The notes beneath the pieces are model-generated. The model had not been told where the DNA came from and did no database searches. It saw nothing but the letters and a program-made list of their open reading frames with translations. A stretch of DNA of 64,000 bases from Balneolaceae bacterium (GTDB lineage: Bacteria > Bacteroidota > Rhodothermia > Balneolales > Balneolaceae). Below are positions 26,801 through 34,478 of this stretch, piece by piece (position 1 is the stretch's first letter; every line of letters begins with the position of its first letter). Location of the stretch: the NCBI GenBank assembly GCA_020832285.1, contig JAFIFB010000059.1, forward strand, positions 1 to 64,000. Direction: 5' to 3'. The translations under genes and the position numbers were made by a program.

Positions 26801-28754
26801 CCATGGTAACCTTGGCACCGAATCGCCCGTAACCCAGGTTGGGCCAATAGCAAGTCTCCCCGTTGCGAATACGAACCAGGTCGGTAAGTCCGTCGCCGCT
26901 CATGTCAGCCAGGTAGATGGATTCTGTCCCATCGGCGAAGACCAGGTGCGGCCCTTTTTCCTCATCCAGTACCTGAGCCACGCGCCGGGCCGGGCCGAAG
27001 CCGGACTCGGCCAGCGAGGCGTGCCACACCAGGGCTTCATCTTCAGTGATCAACACGTCGGCGTGGCCGTCGCCATCCAGGTCTAAGAATCTCAGATTAG
27101 GGTCGCGAGTATCCCGATTAAGGCGCGAGGTAAAGGGACGGAAAGGGTACCAGCCTTCGCCGCCGTCGTGTTCGTAGAGACCGGGCACGGGTCCGTCCAT
27201 CACCACCAGATCGGGTTGGCCGTCGCCGGCCAGGTCCATAAACTGTGCACCGCCGGACAGATCCAGATTCGGTTTAACAGCTACCCGTTCGACGGGTGCA
27301 AACGAAGCTTCTGTTTTTGACGTGCCATTACCGGGTTTAATGTTTATCGGGCTGAGATTGCGTTTATAAAACCAGGTCCCACCTTGTTCAGTGAGGATGC
27401 CGGAAATGCCCTCGCCATGCAGATCTGTCCACTGGTAGATGGTACCATCAAGGCCGATGGGCAGGTTTTCCAGGCTGTCAGGACCCACTTCTTCCACAGA
27501 CTCCTGCACAACAGGCTTCGTATACTTAAACTCGACCGGCGGCATACTGCGCATCAAATAGCCGCTCCCTTCGCGCTTAAAGCCCCTTTGGGTGACGGCC
27601 AGCAGGAAGGTGTAAACGGGGTTGCAGGCATGGTCGGAATCTTGTTCGTGGGAATAGGTAAAGTCGGTGGAGCGAACAAGGCAATCCTTCCCAACATCTG
27701 CTTCACCCGGAAAGTGATGAAACATTAGCACGCGTCGGCATATCCGGGTTGTCCGGACTTCAAAACCGGGGCGGTACATGGAGAACGGGTCATCGCGATA
27801 GGCCCATTCACCAGGATCATCCGGTCTGGGCGAAACTGCGTCGTGCTCACCGTAGTCGAAAACCACCTCAAACATCCAACCGGCATCCTGGATTTGGGTG
27901 TCGCTTATAAAAGGCGGGCGTATTCCTTTATCATTCAGCAAGGTCTTGCGGTTACCGTACCGGATGTGTTTGAGGTAACGGTTGGCCGTGCGGCGCGAAT
28001 CGTCAAGGTCCCCCCGGTTACGCTCGTGGGCATCCGTCAGATCAACACCGGAACCATCTTCCGGTTTGTATTCGTAAAGGACGACATTACCCTTGTCATC
28101 GCGGGTTTCGCAGATGAGCCAGGTGAAGATTTGACTGGGATCTTCCGGATCGGCAATTCGGGAATTGTAGTCTTTACCATAGAGAGTGAGAATATTGTCG
28201 CTGGAAATGGAACGCCAGTGAACGTCATTGGGATCGTTGACATTCGACCAGCGCTCAATACGGGCAAATAAACCTTCAATGCGGGGACGGTAGCGGCGGA
28301 CATTGTAAGTGACACCATCCACGGTTCGCGGTTTGTCTTGAATGACCTGTTCGTCATTCTGTAGGGGCAAGTTGCCTTCAGCATCCTTTTCAAATTGCGG
28401 CACTAAATCTTCCGCACCGGAAAGAATAAAGACATCAGACTCCCCGGCATCGTTATACTGCGGCAGGCCCTTGCCGGTTTTTCGGGTGATGCCGGGCAAT
28501 GAGAGATTCCAGCCAAATCCGAACGGCCCATTACCGGCACCGGAGTCGTAGGAAAGGGAAAGCTCAGGCCCAAAACCGGAGCGCCCCGGACTGGTGGCGA
28601 TCGGTATTGTCATCGAGCCGGTTCCAGTCACCGGATTTGCGGCAAACTTCTCGCCCATGCCGCGAATTGCCCCGCCGCCTTTTGGCAGAGATATCGATGG
28701 TACAGATAACTCTTGTCCGTTTTCTCTATTCGTTATTTTATCCGGTGAGTTCAC
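20811..28754 (-). CDS. Tc toxin TcB-TcC fusion with RHS cage and variable C-terminal tip, 2647 aa
   Basis: This is the cocoon that holds and delivers a toxic C-terminal fragment through the TcA pore. Residues about 15-330 are an SpvB domain (SISLPKGGGAIRGMGEKF). About 490-730 are FG-GAP/TcdB propeller repeats (DLAGDGQPDLVVMDG, DLDGDGHADVLITED, DIDGTGTSDIIYLH), and about 740-860 are the TcdB middle region. RHS/YD repeats follow, then the RHS core (RYTGKERDEESGLCYHGARYY near 2320) and the autoprotease site YDPSG at about 2371-2375. The remaining 270 or so residues are the cargo: an acidic helical part, a Gly/Arg segment (GSRVGRTGALARRAG) and a ComEA-like helix-hairpin-helix (ELQSINEIGPAKARAI, then LVSGIGHTHIQ). 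Only a GTG start is possible, as an in-frame stop lies three codons upstream. The tip DNA is visibly more AT-rich than the cage. Confidence 0.93.
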   Translation of the reverse strand: MNSPDKITNRENGQELSVPSISLPKGGGAIRGMGEKFAANPVTGTGSMTIPIATSPGRSGFGPELSLSYDSGAGNGPFGFGWNLSLPGITRKTGKGLPQYNDAGESDVFILSGAEDLVPQFEKDAEGNLPLQNDEQVIQDKPRTVDGVTYNVRRYRPRIEGLFARIERWSNVNDPNDVHWRSISSDNILTLYGKDYNSRIADPEDPSQIFTWLICETRDDKGNVVLYEYKPEDGSGVDLTDAHERNRGDLDDSRRTANRYLKHIRYGNRKTLLNDKGIRPPFISDTQIQDAGWMFEVVFDYGEHDAVSPRPDDPGEWAYRDDPFSMYRPGFEVRTTRICRRVLMFHHFPGEADVGKDCLVRSTDFTYSHEQDSDHACNPVYTFLLAVTQRGFKREGSGYLMRSMPPVEFKYTKPVVQESVEEVGPDSLENLPIGLDGTIYQWTDLHGEGISGILTEQGGTWFYKRNLSPINIKPGNGTSKTEASFAPVERVAVKPNLDLSGGAQFMDLAGDGQPDLVVMDGPVPGLYEHDGGEGWYPFRPFTSRLNRDTRDPNLRFLDLDGDGHADVLITEDEALVWHASLAESGFGPARRVAQVLDEEKGPHLVFADGTESIYLADMSGDGLTDLVRIRNGETCYWPNLGYGRFGAKVTMDHTPRFDHPDQFNQQRIRLADIDGTGTSDIIYLHRDGVRIYFNQSGNGWSESQVLSVFPKVDDLASITTVDLLGNGTACLVWSSPLPGNAGRQMRYVNLMGSKKPHLLISVSNNLGAETHIHYAPSTKFYLEDKMAGNPWITRLPFPVHVVERVETYDHISRNRFVTRYAYHHGYFDGIEREFHGFGLVEQWDTEEFASLSGSDEFPIGDNIKEESHVPPVLTRTWFHTGAYIKGARISRQFEQEYYREPGLSNEEILAQLLPDTTLPPGLSIEEAREACRALKGSVLRQEIYALDGTEKERHPYSVSERDYTIKLLQPRAGNRHSVFFVHSRETIDYHYERNPSDPRIAHALTLEVDAFGNVLQSAAAGYGRREHIVTVNDQGERIEIPNPGLNQLEPDEDQKMQTKSLVTYTREGVTNPVETDDDYRTPLPCETRTFELTGYVPTGPAGRFLISDFVQPDAENPVHIFDSELGFEETPTKGKQRRLIGHVRSLYHKNDLTELLALGKMETLALPGEMYQLAYTPGLIEDVYKRPLDAVQEEGAPPPVDLLSDPNDLLGGQGAGQGGYLSSQVLRDQELFPEDASHHLWTRSDADNHWWIPSGRVYFSTGTNDDAAEELTNARQHFFLPRRFRDPFHTNSVGTETIVTYDAYDLLMVDSRDPIGNRITAGERDSAGNLTASGNDYRVLGPRLVMDPNRNRTASAYDALGMVTGTAVMGKPEENLGDTLTGFEADLPEEEILDHLENPLADPHAILGRATTRLVYDLFAFYRTKDQDDPQPSVVYTLARETHDAELEADQQTRVQHGFSYSDGFGREIQQKMQAEPGPVPERNPETGRITLNEGQPVMTQVEVAHRWIGSGWTIFNNKEDPVRKYEPFFTDSHRFEFDVRIGVSPVLFYDPIERVVATLHPNHTWEKVIFDAWRQETWDVNDTVLQFDPKNDPDVGDFFRRLEDSEYLPTWHAQRRGGGLGPREEEAAAKAALHAETPGAAHLDTLGRPFLTIAHNKFEQPEMGAATIIEEMYSTRVELDIAGNERKVRDAEGRTVMRYNYHIAAPEDEDDGPTHRIHQASMEAGERWVLNDVTGNPIRAWDSRGHTFRSEYDPLRRPVRSFVSGTDPENPDQEILTDHMVYGEQHPDNELRNLRSTLFMHLDQAGMVTSEAHDFKGNLLRASRRLALEYKKTVNWTDVNAVLPADSTVVFDPDSLEAKLSPLLETETFTSRTIYDALNRAVQVIAPHNDQPTAKRNIIQPGYNEANLLERVDVWLGQPADPGGLLDAASEPPSPAGVNDIDYNAKGQRLHIGYKNGASTRYRYAPETFRLIRLKTTRAAGSNGITSKIFKDAAVVQDLSYTFDPSGNITHIKDASLRTFFYNNEQVEPVCTYTYDSVYRLIRATGREHIGQTVYETNPPGDNLRDYPFAGLAHPNDLQALQNYIERYKYDKAGNIDTLIHTAANGNRTRNYFYSETSLIDRGEQNNRLSSTTVGSSQPDAYTYDVHGNITNMPHLSLMNWDYRDQLRATAKQVVNNGGTPETTWYVYDAGGERVRKVTERSAASGQKPTCKAERIYLGGLEIYREYENGVADAKLERETLHIMDDRQRIALVETRTKGDDPAPEQMIRYQFGNHLGSASLELDENAQFISYEEYHPYGSTSYQSVRDQKDTPKRYRYTGKERDEESGLCYHGARYYAPWLGRWTSCDPAWLVDGPNLYHYASNNPLLMYDPSGTISEESLCHVFHHSRHEPVNDEGEDPATELSWDVFFFENELIFSSENDSPLIDEEITDEKIREWWTPGTEEILIKIMVEDYELMLRIDDYLGRQQHEEFRNRVGITPFGRYEPLFPEPEQNLPRWGRYRLANFENNLRLIYIRNRDDPARAFRRLYTEYRVVVSGQLELGEAIIAGTIGSRVGRTGALARRAGPIISREVGVQKNLRFLNHANVRELQSINEIGPAKARAIVSIREKHGNFKDLGEVQQLVSGIGHTHIQKWQEGPFHFLVE

Positions 28755-29705
28755 GGTTGGTTACGTCGAATTGTATTCACCTATGTTGTAGACATTGATT
28801 ACTGGCAATCATCCACCGAAATCATGATCAGTTATATTTATTCGTGAATAATCATACCAGACAGTAAGAATTGTTGCTGATTGATTTGAATAAATCCGCG
28901 ATGACCCATCTTTTGATATGGTTGCGGTACGCTTATACCCCATGACGTTATTACCCCCACAATTTGAGTCTGGATTGCTGTTCCCGGCATGTTTCGCCAA
29001 CCCCGATAGCCCGGACTTCTCACAGTAAGTATACTAAACGAAGTGAAAATTATTGATATATCGTACTTTATAATCCAAATTTTGGATCTTCAAAAGAAGC
29101 ACCCTGCTTTTCTGCGACATTTTCCCCTCAGCTTCGTTTGCCAAAGGTATGCCTATGGCAGAATCTAAAATAGCTCTCCTTCCGCATAAAGCTACGGAGA
29201 GCAGGCGTGCAAAGTACTTCGCCTGCCCTACGAAGCCTTGGCGTAGTAGGGCCTTGCTGAGGAAAAAATCTCTTGGTGAGAAATCCGGGATAGCAGGATT
29301 TCAACATTCAATACGGTCGAAATTCGTGGTGGAATAACAAGCCAAAGACTCCATATTCGGCACTTTGGCAAACCTTTAACTGAAATAACCTGTCTGCGAT
29401 AGAAAAAGAGATTTTGAGAGCGAGGGGAGACTGCTATTTTTTCTCCTTCTATAATCTGATACAGGTTTAGTACTCTCCGTACTTTCTCAGCGAAAAACTT
29501 TCACAAATTGGAAATTTTTCATACTTCAACACTACAGAAATGCTTTTATTACCAGGGTATACATCAACCCAAGGCACAGCTTCGCTCTCTCACTCCCACG
29601 AAGCAGGCTCCAACACTTTATAAATATCAAGAAATGCAATTTAGCTAATCACCAATGCTTACAAATAGTCAAAATTTTAATAATTATCAATAATATGATT
29701 GCTTA
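28755..29705. other. 951-bp non-coding interval between nusG-like gene and TcB-TcC, with repeat debris
   Basis: No credible gene was found. It holds an inverted repeat pair (29001-29024 and 29275-29297) around repeat-like DNA with a TACGAAGCCTTGGCGTAGTAG core. It is also the untranslated stretch that polymerase must cross between the NusG paralogue and the first toxin gene if they are co-transcribed. Confidence 0.55.
29001..29297. repeat. Inverted repeat pair, possible MITE-like or IS remnant
   Basis: The reverse complement of 29001-29024 (TGTGAGAAGTCCGGGCTATC) matches 29275-29297 (GGTGAGAAATCCGGGATAGC) with a few differences, about 250 bases apart. No transposase frame lies between. Inside it, 29190-29250 contains the CTACG...CTTCG-type repeat seen also near 35380, 56620 and 57350. 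Confidence 0.5.
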
Positions 29706-30242
29706 TTAATCAATTTTCATTATTGATTCATATCGTGTAAGCATACCAGTTGGTACCGTCATTGAGAGCCGGGCCTGCAGGCTTTCTAACCGGAGAGATA
29801 CCTGGTTGCCTTTTACTTTTATCACAACTCCCCCCATACCTGCAATCCCCAACATATTACCTCTATCAGTCACTTTCACACGATCACCCGTCCGGAATGG
29901 CTCCAGTTTTACATTATCTCCTCTATTAAGAAAATGCCGCATGATCTCAATTTCATCGTCACGTATCAATGCCGGCCGGCCTTTCCAAAATACGGTCCGC
30001 CAGATGCCGGGATCATTCAATACTTCCAGTCGCTCGATTTCCGTAACACGTGCAAAAATATATCCGGTAATCACCGGTTTCTGTATTTTTTTCCAGCGGT
30101 CGCTCCAGCGTACTTTGATAGACATTAAAGGACAAAATACCTCAACTCCATCATTTTGCAATCGCTCTGCCACTCTTTTCTCATGACGGGGTTTGACATA
30201 AAAAGCGAGCCAGCGTTTAACCTGATTTTTCTGTTTAGCCAT
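29706..30242 (-). CDS. Specialised NusG paralogue (UpxY/RfaH/LoaP-type), head of toxin island
   Basis: A 178-aa protein with an N-terminal NGN domain (about residues 9-105: WLAFYVKPRHEKRVAERL, then PVITGYIFARV, then WKGRPALIRDDEIEIMRHFL) and a C-terminal KOW domain (about 118-165: FRTGDRVKVTDRGNMLGIAG to VSLRLESLQ). Housekeeping NusG normally sits with secE/rplK; this one does not. Such paralogues (UpxY in Bacteroides, LoaP in Firmicutes, TaA in Myxococcus, RfaH in enterobacteria) are encoded at the start of long operons and prevent premature termination there. This gene is immediately upstream of 20 kb of same-strand toxin genes. A processive antitermination role for the toxin operon is a strong inference, not shown. 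Confidence 0.9.
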   Translation of the reverse strand: MAKQKNQVKRWLAFYVKPRHEKRVAERLQNDGVEVFCPLMSIKVRWSDRWKKIQKPVITGYIFARVTEIERLEVLNDPGIWRTVFWKGRPALIRDDEIEIMRHFLNRGDNVKLEPFRTGDRVKVTDRGNMLGIAGMGGVVIKVKGNQVSLRLESLQARLSMTVPTGMLTRYESIMKID

Positions 30243-30774
30243 AACCGATTCCTGTTTTAAAAAATCAGTTTGAAATAAAGCAAAGGACCGGATTTCAGAT
30301 TATTAAAATCACGAATCAATCTTGCTTATATGCAGGTAGTAATTAATAATTTTAAGTTAGTTTTAGTTTTATCGATCATCAAAATCGATTTTCCCAGATG
30401 AGTTCACTCGATTGTCATTGAAGTATTTATTTTTTACTTGTTTTGGACAACCTCCATAAATAATATGTGTGTTTAATATTTAAATTTCACTACCTAATTT
30501 TACCATTATGTCTAAAATTCGAATTATTCACTCAAGAATAATTCGGAAGTTTTGAAAATCTATTTTAAAGATTTCAGCCCAAACCTGTCCTTAACACTCT
30601 TACTTAGTGTCGTGTGTAGCCTGAAGTTTCGTAAGAAACCCGATGTTTTATCATTGACACGATACCAAATTTAGACTTCGTTATAAGGGAATCAGCTACA
30701 GTTGGACATTGCTGCAAACAGGATATCAGAAGTTGTTTGATAGTAATGAGAGAGATGTAGATAAGAAAGGTGTA
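30243..30774. other. Leader region of the nusG-like gene and repeat copy
   Basis: AT-rich, with no gene. It should contain the promoter and 5' leader of the minus-strand toxin operon (start at 30242). Further out it contains a copy of family B repeat at 30606-30665. No operator could be identified by eye. Confidence 0.45.
30606..30665 (-). repeat. Dispersed repeat family B, short copy
   Basis: A 60-bp element is bounded by TGTCGTGT at 30608-30615 and TTGACACGATA at 30654-30664. Its body (ATAAAACATCGGGTTTCTTACGAAACTTCAG on the minus strand, in two parts) matches both ends of the longer element at 55843-55977. That element carries about 76 extra bases in the middle. Confidence 0.8.
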
Positions 30775-30905
30775 AGTTTTTAAAGTTAAAGAGTCTGGAT
30801 TGTCTTCTTGAAGGGATTGAGGCCCCTCTTCGGATGCCTTACGAACCACTTCGCTAAATCTGTTTTAGCTTCCTGCAATTGCCATTTCCTGGATTTTGTG
30901 TTCAT
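30775..30905 (-). pseudogene. Frameshifted Phd/YefM antitoxin remnant
   Basis: From ATG at 30905 the minus strand reads MNTKSRKWQLQEAKTDL. After a frameshift it continues as SEVVRKASEEGPQSLQ. Together this is the N-terminal half of a Phd-family antitoxin (consensus WQLQEAKxxFSEVVxxAxxEGPQ). The C-terminal half and any Doc, Fic or RelE-type toxin are missing, with a family B repeat lying just beyond. It is a broken toxin-antitoxin module at the edge of the island. Confidence 0.75.
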
Positions 30906-30994
30906 AAACACCTCCATCCATTTTAATCTACTCTGCCCAAAATTTGCAAATTTACAGCAGATTTAAAGAAGAAGAAATTGCATGCCACTCCTAT

Positions 30995-31201
30995 GGCGAT
31001 AAAATCTACAAACTAAACGGCAGGGGAGCCATCCGGGTGAATGAAGAGAACGAAGTCGTACGTCTAGGCGGAGTGAAGTACACCATCAAAGATGGAATTC
31101 TGTTTGATGCAAAACAGCTTCTTAAGGATGTTGAAGAGATGGTTCGGGAGTCGAAAGAAGAGCTTGATTTCAGAATTACTCAGCCTGGGCTGGATTACTG
31201 A
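30995..31201 (+). pseudogene. Internally deleted 3' fragment of the amidohydrolase gene
   Basis: The frame encodes GDKIYKLNG directly followed by GAIRVNEENEVVRLGGVKY and the rest of the amidohydrolase C-terminus to GLDY and stop. Compared with the intact gene about 196 bases are missing between IYKL and GAIRV, and everything upstream is absent. The central 106 bases are identical to the intact gene; the flanks differ at many positions. It cannot encode an active enzyme. It forms the right-hand boundary of the 20.7-kb toxin island. Confidence 0.9.
31065..31170 (+). repeat. Right copy of the 106-bp identical direct repeat
   Basis: Identical to 10386-10491 in the intact amidohydrolase gene, same orientation, 20,679 bp apart. 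Confidence 0.95.
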
Positions 31202-31387
31202 TGGCTTGCCATAATGCTATTCAGAAATTCCAGCTCTCCGATTTTAAAGCATATTTATTTTCCGATAACACCGGCTTGGCCTTTTTGGCAGATAATGTAA
31301 ATTAACTTGGAATTTGTTTTCCTCAACAAATTGTGAATCGGCAAACAGCGGCCAATTCCGCGTTGAAACCGTTGCTATAGAACAAAT

Positions 31388-33085
31388 TTAGTTATCAAAT
31401 TGGGATATTCGCCAAATAGATGAAGCGTAATCAGCTAATTTCTTTTGCCTAATTTCTACTGTATTCGGAGTCCATTCATTTGCAGTGATTTGTTTTGTAA
31501 TCTCATATTGACTTGTCTGATAAATAGCTTTTTTATCATCGAATGGAAGATTGTCACAAGCTCGATTTTTTTCATCTTCAAGAAGAGTATAATTACCAAA
31601 TCTATAAACAATGGATTCATGAATTGTCGCCGGAAATTCGGCTTCATAATGCTCACTACCATTTTCTGGAAGGATATGCTCGATAGTACCTGGATTCTCT
31701 TCGAAATCATAATCTGCTTGACTCAGATGATTTTCTATGTTGTACAGAATATAACGAACCAATTTTTTACCACGCTTTGTGCTAATAGATTTTGTTGAAA
31801 AATCATTTTTAAAATCACTATCAGAAGGATATAGTGGTTTTAGTAACTGTGCAATTTGATTAACAGTAGTTGCTCTATTCTCACTTACTTCAATTGCAGC
31901 TTTGTTATAAACCTCTTCTTTAAGATTAGTGTGTAACCTGGCAATAACTGTATATCTAAATGTGATAAAAGAAATTAATTTTAATACCTGAGCAAATGAC
32001 TCTTGATCTAAATTGTTATAAGCAGAAATCATGAGAGAATAAGATTGCTTTTCTCTGAACAACGTTAACTCTTTAACTCTTTTTTTGATTTCTCTATGTC
32101 CTCCCCAGAAAGTATCGGAATAATTTGTAAGTGCATTATATAATAGCGCATTTTCTTCTAATGAATCTAAAAGTGAAATTACATCAGGCGAGGTTGTTAT
32201 TGAAGCTTTTACTGCTCTAAATAAATATTCTTGACGAATTAATTTGTTTTTAGAAATCCAATAGTGTCTTAAAAAAGTTGGAAATTGATCTAATCCAATT
32301 ATATCAACAATTTTTCTCCATTTATCTTTAACATGGGGCAAATCAACCCTTGTAGATACGGAGAAGAGATAATTTTTTAGAAGGTCTGTAACAGTTAATC
32401 CAACACCTCTTGAATTTAAAGTCTCAAAAACTGTATAAGCACTAAGCTCATCCTCTACAACAATCTGAATGAACATTAGCTTTTCTGCAATATGTTTATT
32501 CAGAAAATTGGTGATTTCTTCTCCACTTTCTTCTCCTTCAAAATGGTCCCCTACTTTACCTACAAAAAAATTATAAGCTTGCCAGATTAACTTATCAGAA
32601 TCATGAAGTGTATTTACATTAGTTGGTGGCCTAAAAACGAGCAAATTTGACTGAAAAAAACTATTGTTATTTTCATTAAGTTTTAATTTTGAAGAATATG
32701 TCAATGATCCAGGATCTTTATCCCCAATGAATTTTTTTTGCAGTAATGAAACTCTCTCTTTGTTCTCATCAATATCAATCTCTTTCTCAATTAATGAATT
32801 TAATTGCTTAATAATAGCTAATACTATTAATGTAAGAGTAGAAAAACGTTGCTGCCCATCTATAACATGAAATTTTTTATCTCCCATGTTTTGTAATACA
32901 ATTGAGCCCATATAATGTACTAAGCCTTCGGAATCAATATTGAGTATGTCATTCCATAGATCTTCCCAATGATCTCGTTTCCAAGAGTAATCTCGTTGAT
33001 ATGGTGGAACTGTATATGTTTTACCATTCCCAACAATATCACTTAGACTTACAGTGCTTGTATCTAATAAGTTATTTACTGCCAT
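31388..33085 (-). CDS. GmrSD-type defence nuclease (DUF262 and DUF1524 fusion)
   Basis: A 565-aa protein. Its N-terminal DUF262 (GmrS/ParB-like) domain carries YTVPPYQRDYSW at about residues 23-34 and the nucleotide-site motif VIDGQQRFSTLTL near 75-87. The C-terminal DUF1524 (GmrD, His-Me/HNH-type nuclease) has TIEHILPEN near 463 followed by RFGNYTLLE near 490 and downstream Asn/Lys positions. Fused proteins of this type are type IV restriction enzymes that cleave modified phage DNA, or related anti-phage proteins. The gene is markedly more AT-rich than its neighbours, stands alone between pseudogenes, and is most likely horizontally acquired. The substrate modification cannot be told from sequence. 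Confidence 0.88.
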   Translation of the reverse strand: MAVNNLLDTSTVSLSDIVGNGKTYTVPPYQRDYSWKRDHWEDLWNDILNIDSEGLVHYMGSIVLQNMGDKKFHVIDGQQRFSTLTLIVLAIIKQLNSLIEKEIDIDENKERVSLLQKKFIGDKDPGSLTYSSKLKLNENNNSFFQSNLLVFRPPTNVNTLHDSDKLIWQAYNFFVGKVGDHFEGEESGEEITNFLNKHIAEKLMFIQIVVEDELSAYTVFETLNSRGVGLTVTDLLKNYLFSVSTRVDLPHVKDKWRKIVDIIGLDQFPTFLRHYWISKNKLIRQEYLFRAVKASITTSPDVISLLDSLEENALLYNALTNYSDTFWGGHREIKKRVKELTLFREKQSYSLMISAYNNLDQESFAQVLKLISFITFRYTVIARLHTNLKEEVYNKAAIEVSENRATTVNQIAQLLKPLYPSDSDFKNDFSTKSISTKRGKKLVRYILYNIENHLSQADYDFEENPGTIEHILPENGSEHYEAEFPATIHESIVYRFGNYTLLEDEKNRACDNLPFDDKKAIYQTSQYEITKQITANEWTPNTVEIRQKKLADYASSIWRISQFDN

Positions 33086-33530
33086 TGTATTTTATAATTT
33101 CTTAGTCAGTACAAAGATATAATATAAGGATTTACATGGTTGAATGGTTTACTCGACTGTAAAGAAAGAAATCTTAATGGTGATTGTTCTTTAAGATATT
33201 CATGATGAACTTACCCTATTTCGATAAACAACTCAACTGAGCCATCTTCCAGCTTCAAAAGGATTTATTTTGGTTCACAACGCTGACAGTTCTGGTGGGT
33301 GCTCAGGTTGTATGATTCGAAACGCTAAACACGTACATAAAAAATTTATTGAACTGTTTGTCCTAATGGGGTCCTTCTCCCAGCTGATACGTGTTTTCCG
33401 ATTTTTCGGTTCATAGATATAAGAACACGAAAACAGAGTGAAAAATACAGGGTTACTGGGCATATTCCTTATCATGGTTTAATTTCAGTTACGTACATTC
33501 AACCCCATAAGCTAAACACAATTTTCATCC
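33086..33530. other. Intergenic region between divergent genes
   Basis: It holds the promoters of the DUF262 gene (minus) and the dehydratase (plus). No further gene, strong repeat or terminator was recognised. Confidence 0.45.
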
Positions 33531-34478
33531 ATGCCCCAAATCACAACTTTCACGGATATCAACAAAGCCGCAGAACGCATAAAACCGCACGCTCACCGGA
33601 CACCCGTTCTGCAATCGTCATGGTTTAACGACCAGACCGGTGCAGAGCTATTCTTCAAGTGCGAGAACTTCCAGAAAGTGGGGGCTTTTAAATTCAGAGG
33701 GGCGTGCAATGCCATCATGAAACTGCCGAAACGTGATGGTGAAAAAGGCATCGTAACCCACTCCTCCGGCAACCATGCCCAGGCTGTGGCATTGGCCTCA
33801 AAACTGAACGGATACAAGGCCACCATTGTGATGCCGGTTAATGCACCGAAGGTGAAAGTGGAAGCTGTTAAGGGCTACGGAGCTAAGATCGTTTTTTGTG
33901 AGTCCACGATTGATGCCAGGGAGGAAACGGCTCAAACCATCATCCGGGAAACCGGGGCTGCGTTCATTCACCCCTATAACCACCCGGATGTAATTGCCGG
34001 ACAAGGGACCTCAGCCAAAGAACTCCTTGAAGAAATTCCCGACCTGGATGCGATCATTACACCGGTTGGCGGCGGCGGTTTGATCAGCGGAACACTCATT
34101 GCTGCGAAAGCCATCAATCCAAACATAAAGGTTTTCGGTGCTGAGCCCGATCTGGCCGATGATGCCTGGCGATCCCTCAATTCAGGAAAAATCGAACCCG
34201 TATTGCGGACCGACACCATCGCCGACGGCCTGCGTACATCACTTGGCGATCTGACGTTTGAGATCATTCAAAAATATATTGACGAAATCGTTACTGTTTC
34301 CGAAGCATCCATCATCCGCGATATGCGAAACATCTGGGAACGAATGAAAATCATTATCGAGCCATCCTGTTCGGTTCCGGTGGCTGCCATCATGGATAAT
34401 AAAGTTCAGGTTGAGGGACTAAAAGTTGGCATTATTCTTACCGGCGGAAATGTGGATTTGGAACATTTGCCTTGGTGA
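33531..34478 (+). CDS. PLP-dependent threonine/serine dehydratase (or serine racemase)
   Basis: A 315-aa fold-type II PLP enzyme. The Schiff-base Lys is K54 in VGAFKFRGA. The substrate-binding loop is THSSGNHAQAVA (about residues 76-87), the phosphate-binding glycine loop TPVGGGGLISG lies at about 177-187, and the terminal LTGGNVDLEHL is typical of the TdcB/serine-racemase branch. There is no C-terminal ACT regulatory domain, so it is a catabolic or racemase-type enzyme rather than the feedback-regulated biosynthetic IlvA. It would convert threonine to 2-oxobutanoate, or serine to pyruvate or D-serine. It stands alone, with no operon partners. Confidence 0.88.
   Translation: MPQITTFTDINKAAERIKPHAHRTPVLQSSWFNDQTGAELFFKCENFQKVGAFKFRGACNAIMKLPKRDGEKGIVTHSSGNHAQAVALASKLNGYKATIVMPVNAPKVKVEAVKGYGAKIVFCESTIDAREETAQTIIRETGAAFIHPYNHPDVIAGQGTSAKELLEEIPDLDAIITPVGGGGLISGTLIAAKAINPNIKVFGAEPDLADDAWRSLNSGKIEPVLRTDTIADGLRTSLGDLTFEIIQKYIDEIVTVSEASIIRDMRNIWERMKIIIEPSCSVPVAAIMDNKVQVEGLKVGIILTGGNVDLEHLPW

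Noticed and set aside
28809..29023. Two overlapping 61-63-codon frames upstream of TcB-TcC
   Set aside because: No recognisable family; they overlap the repeat at 29001 and each other.
10523..31021. Integrase or transposase expected for an island bounded by direct repeats
   Set aside because: All long frames in the interval are accounted for by toxin, NusG-like or pseudogene sequence; no recombinase was found, so a mobile-element label was not given.
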